A stretch of DNA of 13,132 nucleotides, taken from contig MVAA01000027.1 in assembly GCA_003266105.1 (NCBI GenBank), positions 2,365 to 15,496 on the forward strand. Reading direction: 5' to 3'. The stretch is from Methanosphaera sp. rholeuAM6. Lineage in GTDB: Archaea > Methanobacteriota > Methanobacteria > Methanobacteriales > Methanobacteriaceae. Under the pieces are notes generated by a model, which made no database searches, was not told the origin of the DNA, and saw nothing but the letters and a program-made list of their open reading frames with translations. How positions within the stretch are numbered: position 1 is the first letter of the stretch; the number at the start of each line of letters is the position of its first letter. This document shows, one piece after another, positions 1-6,879 of this stretch. The position numbers and the translations under genes were made by a program.

Positions 1-20
1 CAATCCCTTTAAAATATATT

Positions 21-36
21 TATTATATAAATCAAT
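21..36 (+). promoter_or_regulatory. Possible TATA box for birA
   Basis: The first 112 bases hold no gene. An A/T-rich stretch reading TATTATATAA at 21-30 would place a transcription start near 50-55 and leave a leader of about 60 bases before the birA ATG. This DNA is so AT-rich that the match is weak support on its own. Confidence 0.3.
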
Positions 37-112
37 ATATTATTATAATAAAATGTCAATTAATATGTTTAGTTGATATTAAGTATAATTCAAATTATTG
101 ATAGGGTTTAAG

Positions 113-1081
113 ATGATTAGACAACACATACTTAAAAATATTGAAGAAGAATACGCTACCGAATCTGAATTGTTAAAAAAATTAGAAATATCCGAGGAAT
201 TTTTAAAAAAGAATATGGAAATACTTAAAGAAGCAGGATACAAAATTGTACATGACAATGATAAAGGATACAAACTAGAGGATGCCCCCGATATTGTTAA
301 ACCATATGAAGTAAGTCGTGGATTAAAAACCAATTACATTGGGCATAATATTCATTTCTATGAAGAGGTTGAATCTACCAATCTTACTGCTAAGAAATTT
401 GTGGAAGCTGATGCTACTGAGGGAACTGTTGTTATTGCAGAACATCAAACAGCAGGCCGAAGTAGAAAACGAGCAGATTGGGTATCACCTGAAGGTGGTA
501 TTTACATGACCATGATTCTCAGACCTGAAGCTACTCTTCTTGAAGCATCAAAGTTAACCATTGTTACTGGTGTAGCCATAGCAAAAACATTACATGATAC
601 ATTCGATCTTCATGTGGGAATAAAATGGCCTAATGACCTGCTTATTGGTTCCAAAAAAATATGTGGAATCCTCACTGAAGCAGTTACCAATAAGAATGAA
701 CTTGAAGCAGTTCTTGTTGGTGTAGGTATTGACGTGAATATTGAAGATGAAGATATTCCTGATGAAATACAAAACATTGCTACAAGTGTTAAAAAGGAAA
801 CAAATATCATCTTTAATCGTGCTGCTATCATGAGAGAGTTCTTTAAAACATTTGAAGAATTATATGAAGAATTTAAAAAGGGTAATTTCAAACATATTGT
901 TTCCGAATGGAGAAGATTATCAAGTACAACAGGTAATCGTGTTAAAGTATATAAAGGTGGTAAAGCATTAATAGCTGATGCTGTTGGAATCACCAATAAT
1001 GGTGCATTAATTGTAGAAACGGATGAGGGAAAATTAGAAAAAATTACTTCTGGATCCTGTTTCTTAATAGATGATGAATAA
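113..1081 (+). CDS. birA: Biotin--[acetyl-CoA/pyruvate carboxylase] ligase with N-terminal HTH
   Basis: Cytoplasmic enzyme that makes biotinyl-5'-AMP from biotin and ATP and transfers biotin to a lysine of a biotin carboxyl carrier domain; in methanogens the usual target is pyruvate carboxylase (family knowledge). I chose the ATG at 113 (322 aa, MIRQHILKN...), because AGGG lies just upstream; an in-frame TTG at 98 would add five residues and lacks a ribosome site. Residues 1-60 look like a winged-helix domain, so the protein may also be a biotin-responsive repressor. The catalytic domain follows: ESTN (87-90), the adenylate-binding loop GRSRKRADW (115-123), KWPNDL (171-176) and an SH3-like C-terminal domain from about 275. 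The loop departs from the usual GRGRxGRxW, as the third Arg is shifted and two Gly are replaced. The gene converges on the PLP-protein gene, and its stop codon lies in a terminator-like hairpin. Confidence 0.9.
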   Translation: MIRQHILKNIEEEYATESELLKKLEISEEFLKKNMEILKEAGYKIVHDNDKGYKLEDAPDIVKPYEVSRGLKTNYIGHNIHFYEEVESTNLTAKKFVEADATEGTVVIAEHQTAGRSRKRADWVSPEGGIYMTMILRPEATLLEASKLTIVTGVAIAKTLHDTFDLHVGIKWPNDLLIGSKKICGILTEAVTNKNELEAVLVGVGIDVNIEDEDIPDEIQNIATSVKKETNIIFNRAAIMREFFKTFEELYEEFKKGNFKHIVSEWRRLSSTTGNRVKVYKGGKALIADAVGITNNGALIVETDEGKLEKITSGSCFLIDDE

Positions 1082-1115
1082 TATCATCATCTATCGTTCT
1101 ATTTTTTTGTTTTTT
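1067..1115. terminator. Hairpin over the birA stop codon plus T-tracts, probably bidirectional
   Basis: A perfect 11-bp inverted repeat (ATAGATGATGA at 1067-1077, TCATCATCTAT at 1084-1094) has a 6-base loop containing most of the birA stop codon TAA (1079-1081). On the + strand T7-G-T6 follows at 1102-1115. On the - strand the same palindrome lies about 20 bases past the end of the PLP gene, with T-rich sequence further on (A-runs at about 1030-1045 on the + strand). It therefore probably ends both convergent genes. Confidence 0.7.
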
Positions 1116-2265
1116 AGTTATATAATTCCTGTTCTATCTTATTTTCTTGACATATGTGTGCAGTTTTATCAAACGTGTCTGTTATTGCTGTGACCATCTG
1201 CTCCATTGTTAATTTATCAGAATCTTTTGCAGACCAGTCAATACGTATCGTTTTACTTGCACCAGGCATGCCAACTGCAGGGATTGTTACAATATTATAG
1301 TTTTCCAAGAGTACCATAGAATATACTGTGGCAATTATATCAGAAGGTACATTCATATCTCCCACTTTGTTGATTATGACGTTTTTTATTTCATCTTCTT
1401 TAAACATGAATCCTGTTGGTGTTGGTAATGGTTTTAATCCTTCTTCAATTAACTTTTGAATAAGTTTGTCTTTTTGAACATACGCTTCTCTAATTCTTTC
1501 AGGTGAATATTTTTTCAATCCTTTTATCATTCCAACAACCAATGGTGCCTGTGCTTCCCATCCGTACTGGTTAACTGTTAACTTTATTTCATCTATTAAT
1601 TTTTTGCTACCGGCCATTAGTCCACCACGAGGACCTTCCATTAACTTATCCGTACTGGTAACAGATAAATCAGCCCCCAGATCGATTGCTGTTGGTTGAT
1701 TATATACTGCTCTTCTTAGTCTAGCTCCTGATGCATCATCCACAAATACCATGATATCTTTTTCTTTAGCTTTTTCTATTACGTATCTGAAATCATCCTC
1801 ACTTATTACTTCATGATCCATTGTTGTACCAGTAATAACCACGAGGGATGTGTTGTCTGTTATTTCAAAGTCGTTGATATCTGTATATTCTACATAATCG
1901 GCTCCGACAAGCTGTGCAGTTCTAGGAATTGATGGATGTCCCGGTTTTTCAGGTAAATAATGTACTATTTTTGTTCCTTCCTTTACATAGGTTATAATCA
2001 TAGCGGCTATTCCACTGGTTGTACGGTTTAATGGTAATACTTTTTCTCCACCCAAGTGTTCTATTCCCAATTTCTGTATTTTTTCATCAAATACTGCCGG
2101 ACCGGCATATGTTTCCAGTAATGAAATATCCTCCGGTGTCACATCAAAACCGCCTGCCAGTCCTGTTAAGTCAATTAATGAGTTTATTCCTTCGGTTTGA
2201 ATTTTGTTATTTATGATTTTCAGTCCTTTTTCACGTTTTTTAATTTCATCTAACTTGATTGACAT
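1114..2265 (-). CDS. MJ0158-family (UPF0425) PLP-dependent, SelA-like protein
   Basis: A 383-residue fold-type I PLP protein of the MJ0158/UPF0425 family, common in methanogens. The family resembles bacterial selenocysteine synthase SelA, but its reaction is not established to my knowledge. Visible features: RTTSG (81-85), expected to bind the PLP phosphate; VDDASG (175-180), with the Asp that contacts the pyridine nitrogen; and STDKLMEGPRGG (204-215), where Lys207 should form the Schiff base. The catalytic set is intact, so it is probably an active enzyme. The ATG at 2265 has only a weak ribosome site (AGGTTAT). It lies 70 bases downstream of a small acidic protein gene on the same strand, but T-runs between them suggest separate transcription. 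Nothing in the neighbourhood (no selB, selD or tRNA-Sec) points to selenocysteine synthesis. Confidence 0.85.
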   Translation of the reverse strand: MSIKLDEIKKREKGLKIINNKIQTEGINSLIDLTGLAGGFDVTPEDISLLETYAGPAVFDEKIQKLGIEHLGGEKVLPLNRTTSGIAAMIITYVKEGTKIVHYLPEKPGHPSIPRTAQLVGADYVEYTDINDFEITDNTSLVVITGTTMDHEVISEDDFRYVIEKAKEKDIMVFVDDASGARLRRAVYNQPTAIDLGADLSVTSTDKLMEGPRGGLMAGSKKLIDEIKLTVNQYGWEAQAPLVVGMIKGLKKYSPERIREAYVQKDKLIQKLIEEGLKPLPTPTGFMFKEDEIKNVIINKVGDMNVPSDIIATVYSMVLLENYNIVTIPAVGMPGASKTIRIDWSAKDSDKLTMEQMVTAITDTFDKTAHICQENKIEQELYN

Positions 2266-2287
2266 AGTATAACCTAATTTAATTAAT

Positions 2288-2342
2288 AAAAAAAATAGTT
2301 TGTAAAAAAATGATTAATATGGAAGTTAAGTATTCTTATTCT
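2288..2342 (-). terminator. Candidate terminator after the 106-aa protein gene
   Basis: On the minus strand a weak 4-bp stem (TAAG/CTTA, including the stop codon) is followed by T7 (2310-2304) and T8 (2295-2288). The U-tracts are convincing for an archaeon; the hairpin is marginal. The tracts also lie upstream of the PLP gene start and could overlap its promoter. Confidence 0.45.
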
Positions 2343-2656
2343 ACGTTTACTGTAAATACGTCTGCAAATAATTCTACAATTATCTCCAGCTGTTCGTCAC
2401 TGAAACTTATAATTGTCACGTCACCGTCTTCTTTTACGAAGTATTCGGCATTAACGATAGCACCCTCTTCATTCATGTATAAATAGATACCATCTGTTAT
2501 TCCTATTTCAGCATCATTTAAGTATATTTCAAATTTAATTAACATTTCAACTGATTTTACTTCTTCAAATCCACTGCCCGGATTTGCATTATGCTTTTCT
2601 AAAGACTCTGTTAGTTCTTCCATACGTCTTTGTAATCTTTCCACATTTTTTGTCAT
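2336..2656 (-). CDS. Small acidic protein of unknown function (106 aa)
   Basis: I do not recognise this protein. Residues 1-25 form an amphipathic, charged helix (MTKNVERLQRRMEELTESL) that could be a coiled coil. The rest alternates short hydrophobic strands with acidic turns (about 40-80) and ends in a helix and strand (SDEQLEIIVELFADVFTVNVE), suggesting a small alpha/beta domain. There is no signal peptide, membrane segment or metal-binding cluster, so it is probably cytoplasmic and may oligomerise or bind a partner. The ATG at 2656 follows a GGGGA ribosome site, which supports real translation. It precedes the MJ0158-type PLP gene on the same strand and is divergent from the flippase gene. 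A link to the PLP protein is possible but unproven. Confidence 0.75.
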   Translation of the reverse strand: MTKNVERLQRRMEELTESLEKHNANPGSGFEEVKSVEMLIKFEIYLNDAEIGITDGIYLYMNEEGAIVNAEYFVKEDGDVTIISFSDEQLEIIVELFADVFTVNVE

Positions 2657-2854
2657 AGAATCCCCTTATATAAAAAATAAATTTTGCTTATTATTAAATA
2701 TTATTAATTTTAGAGTTAATATAGATTATTATTTTTTAATCAAAAATAATTAAATACTTATTTGATAAGTTATATAGAATATATACAGAGTTTATTTTCA
2801 AAATATAAGACAAATTAAAAAATTAGCAATTAATTTATTATATTGAAAATAATG
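2657..2854. promoter_or_regulatory. Divergent promoter region with inverted repeat next to a TATA-like box
   Basis: This AT-rich intergenic region must carry promoters for the 106-aa protein gene (-) and the flippase gene (+). A perfect 6-bp inverted repeat with a 3-base centre, ACTTAT-TTG-ATAAGT (2756-2770), directly precedes a TATA-like run, TATATAGAATATATA (2771-2785). From there a start near 2805-2810 would give the flippase a leader of roughly 60 bases. The dyad sits where the BRE and TFB would bind, so it could be an operator. Confidence 0.4.
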
Positions 2855-2860
2855 GGAGGT
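2855..2860 (+). promoter_or_regulatory. Ribosome binding site that fixes the flippase start (TTG)
   Basis: GGAGGT at 2855-2860 lies 6 bases before the in-frame TTG at 2867. An upstream TTG (2843) and ATG (2852) precede or overlap this site, so neither can be served by it. The true start is therefore most likely the TTG at 2867. Confidence 0.75.
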
Positions 2861-2866
2861 AGATAC

Positions 2867-4420
2867 TTGTCTGATAAAAAATCTAAACTGGCATCAGGAA
2901 GTATTATAATCCTGTTAGGATCCATAATACTTAGATTAGGTGGATTTATTTATCGTTTCATATTAAGTAGACTATTAACAACAACGGGCTATGGAATTGT
3001 AGGATTAACATTACCTTTCCAGAATATGTTTATCATTGGTGCATCCGGTGGAGTGCCACCAGCAATAGCAAAATATGTTTCACAGTACAAGGCTCTTGAA
3101 GACAAGGAGATGGTATATCAGGTAAGTGTTACCGGTATGAAAATGATGATTTTCATGGCGGTGATTGCTGCAATTATCATGTTCCTGATTTCAGAACCTA
3201 TTGCTATAGGCATGTGGAATAAACCAGAAGCATTAGTGCCTCTAAGGTTAGTTAGTGTTATTGTTCCGTTTAGTGTAATTGTCGGTTCATTTAGAGGAGT
3301 ATTTCAAGGATTTTACCAGATGAAAAATATTTTCTACAGTAAATTCATTGAACAGATCTTTACTCTGATTATAGCATCGGCATTAGTTATTATAGGATGG
3401 TATGCTGCAGGTGCCGTATTGGGTACTGCATTGGGTTTTCTTGTATCGCTGATAGGTTCTTACATACTGTTTAAACGTGATGTTAAAGATTCATATCTTA
3501 ATGAAAAATATCCTAAAATATCATTTAGAGAAGAATTAGGTTTAATGAAGGAAATATTGAAATTCTCTATACCTGTAGTTATTTCAGGTATTGCTGAAAT
3601 ATTCCTTTATGATACCGGAACATTCTTCATTGGAATGTTTTTACCTACTTTCTTTGCAGGATTCTATACAAATGCAAGTGCTATTGCAAGAATTCCACTG
3701 ATATTGGCGAATTCCGTGTCAACATCAGTACTTCCTGCAACAAGTGAAGCAGATAGTCTACAGGATAAGGAATTATTAAGAATGTACATGCATCAATCAT
3801 ATAGATATACTACCGTTACATCATTACCTGTATCTGCCTTTATAATGGTATACGCAACTCCAATGATGATTTTATTATTTGGAAGTGAATATGCCCAGGG
3901 TTCACAGGCATTATGGATATTAGTTGCCGGAATGTTTTTCTTCTCAATATATCTTATTGCAAGTAGTATGTGTCAAGGACTGGGTAAACCTGCATTTCCA
4001 ATGTATTCCTTAATTATTGGTGCATTGGTTAATGTTGTATTCAGTTACCTTTTAATTCCAATTTATGATATTACAGGTGCTGCAATTGCTACAACAATTG
4101 CTACGTTGGTATTGATGTTATTGACAGTAGGTGAACTGAGCAAATTATCACAGATTCATCCACCTTACAAAGATTTATTAAAAATGTTTATTGCAACAGG
4201 TTTTATGATTTTTGTAATGTATCTGATACCACATACTATTATTGGAATGTTTGTTGGATTAATTGTTGGTACTGTGGTTTACATCATTGTAATTCTTTTA
4301 TTAAAAGCTATAAGACCGGAAGATGTTGTATTTATAGAACATTTTGTCAATAGAACAGGTCCACTTAAAAAACATTTAATGAAACTAGTAAAATTATCTA
4401 AAATTTATCTGGATAGATAA
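2867..4420 (+). CDS. MATE-like polysaccharide/lipid-linked oligosaccharide flippase (SpoVB/Wzx-like)
   Basis: An integral membrane protein of 517 residues from the TTG start at 2867. It has about 14 hydrophobic segments spread evenly along its length, separated by short charged loops, as in the polysaccharide-transport branch of the MOP/MATE superfamily. The N-terminal pattern (LGSIILRLGGFIYR, then GYGIVGL and GGVPPAIAKYV) resembles SpoVB/YtgP-type proteins. Such proteins move lipid-linked glycan precursors across the cytoplasmic membrane. In a pseudomurein-walled archaeon the cargo could be a wall precursor or an N-glycan/capsule unit, but no glycosyltransferase or wall gene lies beside it, so the substrate is open. 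The gene stands alone: divergent from the 106-aa gene and convergent with the acetyl-CoA synthetase gene. Its stop codon lies in the stem of a hairpin. Confidence 0.85.
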   Translation: MSDKKSKLASGSIIILLGSIILRLGGFIYRFILSRLLTTTGYGIVGLTLPFQNMFIIGASGGVPPAIAKYVSQYKALEDKEMVYQVSVTGMKMMIFMAVIAAIIMFLISEPIAIGMWNKPEALVPLRLVSVIVPFSVIVGSFRGVFQGFYQMKNIFYSKFIEQIFTLIIASALVIIGWYAAGAVLGTALGFLVSLIGSYILFKRDVKDSYLNEKYPKISFREELGLMKEILKFSIPVVISGIAEIFLYDTGTFFIGMFLPTFFAGFYTNASAIARIPLILANSVSTSVLPATSEADSLQDKELLRMYMHQSYRYTTVTSLPVSAFIMVYATPMMILLFGSEYAQGSQALWILVAGMFFFSIYLIASSMCQGLGKPAFPMYSLIIGALVNVVFSYLLIPIYDITGAAIATTIATLVLMLLTVGELSKLSQIHPPYKDLLKMFIATGFMIFVMYLIPHTIIGMFVGLIVGTVVYIIVILLLKAIRPEDVVFIEHFVNRTGPLKKHLMKLVKLSKIYLDR

Positions 4421-4443
4421 TTTTCATAAATTATTCTTTTTTT
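4401..4443 (+). terminator. Hairpin over the flippase stop codon plus T7
   Basis: TTATCT (4405-4410) pairs with AGATAA (4415-4420) across a GGAT loop; after one mismatch three more A:T pairs extend the stem (4401-4403 with 4422-4424). The stop codon TAA is the last three bases of the inner stem. T7 follows at 4437-4443. Confidence 0.6.
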
Positions 4444-4507
4444 AATCACCAAAAATAATTATACTCATTTTAATGAAATTATTAGTTTAAAAATAGTTTT
4501 ATATTGT

Positions 4508-4577
4508 AAAAAAAGAAAGGTATGAAGAAGATTTATAATTTAATTTTTATATCTAATGCACTAGATCCTTCTTCATA
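4508..4577 (-). terminator. Terminator of the acetyl-CoA synthetase gene, stem starting inside the CDS
   Basis: A perfect 10-bp stem (TATGAAGAAG at 4521-4530, CTTCTTCATA at 4568-4577) encloses the last codons and the stop codon. A smaller 5-bp hairpin (ATCTA 4551-4555, TAGAT 4562-4566) is nested in the loop. On the minus strand the stem runs straight into CCTTTC and T7 (4514-4508). Confidence 0.65.
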
Positions 4578-6632
4578 ACAGAATACTGGATTTATATCTA
4601 ACTCTTTTATTTCAGGGAAGTCAAGTGTTAATCTAGTTACACGTTTAAGAGTGTCTTTTACTGCATCAATATCACAAGGAGCATCTCCACGATATCCTTC
4701 TAATAGTTTGCTTACTTTTGTGCTGTTTATTTGTTCTTCTATTGCTTCTTCTGTTAATCCTGCACCAAGTTTGAAGTTTACATCATTGATTAGATTAACG
4801 TAGATTCCACCCATACCAAATCCGATGATTGGTCCGAACTGTGCATCACGTAGCATACCGATTAAAACTTCCTGTCCTTTAGGCATCATTTTTTGTACTT
4901 CGACACCGTCTGGTACTACATCAGGATGTGCTTCTTTGGCTCTTGCAATAATTTCTTCGAATTTTGTTTCAACTTCTTCTTTTGAGTTGATGTTTACCTG
5001 TACTCCACCAATATCTGTTTTGTGTAAGATTTTATCTGATGCAATTTTAAGTACTACAGGATATTGCATTTCTTCTGCTGCTTCTCCTGCTTCTTCTTTG
5101 GTCTTTGCCAATACAATAGGTGCTGCGGAAATACCGTATGCTTTTGCTACCTGGTATGCTTCACTACCAATTAATGCATCTTTACCACTTGCTTTTACAG
5201 ATTCAATGATTTTTTCTGCTTCTTCTTTGTTTATTCCTTCAAGGTTATCTACGGCGGATTCATGTGATTTACGTTTTATTTCAGAGAATGCTGCCATTCC
5301 TTTAAGAGCTGTTACTGCTGTTTCAGGGAATACGAATGTTGGAATGTTGTGTTCACGTAACACAAGGTTTTCTTCTACGAATGTAGGTCCACCCATGTTT
5401 ACAACCATGATTGGTTTGCTGAATTTATTTTTAGCATCAACAATTGCTTCTCCTACTTCTTTAGGTTTGTATGATGCTGTTGGACATGCCATAATAATTG
5501 CACTGTCAATGTAATCTTCAGCTAAAACTATTTCTAATGTTTTTTCGTATGCTTCCGGTGATGCATCTCCTAATACGTCAATAGGATTTCTTACACTACC
5601 TTCAGGTGGTATGACTTCTCTGAGTTTATTCATTGTTTCTTCTGTGAGTTCTGCTAGTTGTAACTCTTCTGCTTCTATTTTATCTGCGGTTAGTACTCCT
5701 CCACCACCGGCGTTGGTAATGACTGCAATGTTTTTACCTTTTGGTAAATCGGTTTTTGAGAATGCCGTACCTAAGTCAAATAAATCCTGCATTGAGCGTG
5801 CTCTCATTACTCCACATGTTTCAAATGCTGCGTCGAATGCAAAGTCGTTTCCTGCTAATGCACCTGTGTGTGAAGATACTGCTTTTGCTCCTGCTTGACT
5901 GGATCCGGATTTAAGTAATATAACTGGTTTTTTCTTTGTTACTTCACTCATTACTTTAATAAATCTTTCTCCTTCACTGATTCCTTCAAGGTATCCTAAT
6001 ATTACATCAGTTTTTTCATCATCAGCTAGCTGTTCGATAACATCAATTTCAGATACATCTGCTTTGTTTCCTAAACTTACTACTTTACTGAATCCTATTC
6101 CTTCAGATACACTCCAATCAATGATGGCTACGGTCATTGCACCACTTTGTGATACGAATGCTATGTTTCCCTGTTCAGGCATGATTTGTGCAAATGATGC
6201 ATTTAATGGTGTATGTGCATCTAAGCTTCCAAGACAGTTAGGTCCTTGTACGTTCATATCATATTTTTTAGCTATTGCTGCTAATTCCTCTTCTAGTTTT
6301 GCTCCTTCTTCACCTACTTCTTTGAAACCTGCTGTTAATACTATAACATTTTTGATTCCTTTTTGTCCACATTCTTCAAGAGATGCATTGGTGAATCTTG
6401 AAGGAATTGCAACTACTGCCAAATCACATTCTCCTTCAATATCAAGTACAGATTTATATGCTTTTAATCCTAAAATATCCTCTTCTCCTTTGATGTTAAT
6501 AGGATAAACTTCTCCTTGATATCCACATGTTTTCAAGTTATCTGTAACTATATATCCTAATTTTCCTTTCTGATTTGATGCGCCTATAACGGCCACACCT
6601 CTAGGATTGAATAATCCACTGAGATCTTTCAT
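4533..6632 (-). CDS. Acetate--CoA ligase (ADP-forming), fused alpha-beta subunits
   Basis: This 699-residue protein belongs to the NDP-forming acyl-CoA synthetase family, which interconverts acetyl-CoA (or another acyl-CoA), ADP and phosphate with the free acid, CoA and ATP. Domain order: CoA-binding Rossmann domain (about 5-125, NPRGVAVIGAS), succinyl-CoA-ligase-like domains (about 150-450) with SQSGA (161-165) and the phospho-accepting His255 in SSHTG, then an ATP-grasp domain (about 480-699) with ILHKTDIGG, whose His537 corresponds to the second His used for phosphoryl relay. All key residues are present. I place the start at the ATG at 6632, because GGAG lies 8 bases upstream and family members begin just before this point; an open frame continues 31 codons upstream but is leader. 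Methanosphaera lacks CO dehydrogenase/acetyl-CoA synthase and needs acetate, so acetate activation is a plausible role. The acyl specificity cannot be read from the sequence. Confidence 0.9.
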   Translation of the reverse strand: MKDLSGLFNPRGVAVIGASNQKGKLGYIVTDNLKTCGYQGEVYPINIKGEEDILGLKAYKSVLDIEGECDLAVVAIPSRFTNASLEECGQKGIKNVIVLTAGFKEVGEEGAKLEEELAAIAKKYDMNVQGPNCLGSLDAHTPLNASFAQIMPEQGNIAFVSQSGAMTVAIIDWSVSEGIGFSKVVSLGNKADVSEIDVIEQLADDEKTDVILGYLEGISEGERFIKVMSEVTKKKPVILLKSGSSQAGAKAVSSHTGALAGNDFAFDAAFETCGVMRARSMQDLFDLGTAFSKTDLPKGKNIAVITNAGGGGVLTADKIEAEELQLAELTEETMNKLREVIPPEGSVRNPIDVLGDASPEAYEKTLEIVLAEDYIDSAIIMACPTASYKPKEVGEAIVDAKNKFSKPIMVVNMGGPTFVEENLVLREHNIPTFVFPETAVTALKGMAAFSEIKRKSHESAVDNLEGINKEEAEKIIESVKASGKDALIGSEAYQVAKAYGISAAPIVLAKTKEEAGEAAEEMQYPVVLKIASDKILHKTDIGGVQVNINSKEEVETKFEEIIARAKEAHPDVVPDGVEVQKMMPKGQEVLIGMLRDAQFGPIIGFGMGGIYVNLINDVNFKLGAGLTEEAIEEQINSTKVSKLLEGYRGDAPCDIDAVKDTLKRVTRLTLDFPEIKELDINPVFCYEEGSSALDIKIKL

Positions 6633-6785
6633 AAATACTTCTCCAAATAAATTTATTTCACTTAAACAAAGCAAACTCAAAAAGTATTTTGCTTTCATGT
6701 TATGAAAAAAATGATGACATATCATTGTTTTTAATCATCATATATTATATGCTTATATTTATGTCAGTATAGATATATAAATCTT
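6633..6785 (-). promoter_or_regulatory. Promoter and structured leader of the acetyl-CoA synthetase gene
   Basis: On the minus strand a good TATA box, TTTATATATC (about 6782-6773), predicts a transcript start near 6745-6750 and a leader of about 115 bases. The leader contains two perfect stems: ATGATGA/TCATCAT (6711-6717 with 6735-6741) and AAAGCAAA/TTTGCTTT (6668-6675 with 6688-6695, 12-base loop). The ribosome site GGAGAAGT (6644-6637) follows. It matches no riboswitch class I know. Confidence 0.45.
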
Positions 6786-6833
6786 ATTTTAAAAAGTGAT
6801 TATTTAAAATAAATATTTAATATAAAGTTTAAT

Positions 6834-6879
6834 AAAAAAATAAAAAAAAATATAAATACTAAAGTTTCATACTTAAACT
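6834..6879 (-). terminator. Terminator of tex
   Basis: On the minus strand a 5-bp stem, AGTTT (6879-6875) with AAACT (6867-6863), sits in the last codons, next to the stop codon at 6861-6859. It is followed by T9 (6850-6842), one A, and T7 (6840-6834). The T-tracts are strong; the hairpin is modest. Confidence 0.6.

Noticed and set aside
1114..2265. Selenocysteine synthase (SelA) as the identity of the PLP protein
   Set aside because: The sequence fits the MJ0158/UPF0425 family, which is shorter than bacterial SelA; archaea make Sec-tRNA through PSTK and SepSecS, and no selenium gene is nearby.
4825..5514. Long open frame of 229 codons on the + strand inside the acetyl-CoA synthetase gene
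   Set aside because: It is exactly antisense to a clear, full-length enzyme gene; the translation is Ser/Thr/Ala-rich low complexity, as expected from the complement, and there is no recognisable domain.
6633..6725. 31-codon N-terminal extension of the acetyl-CoA synthetase
   Set aside because: The extension is rich in Phe, His, Leu and Cys, unlike the family, and the GGAG site with 8-base spacing marks the ATG at 6632. The region better fits a transcribed leader.
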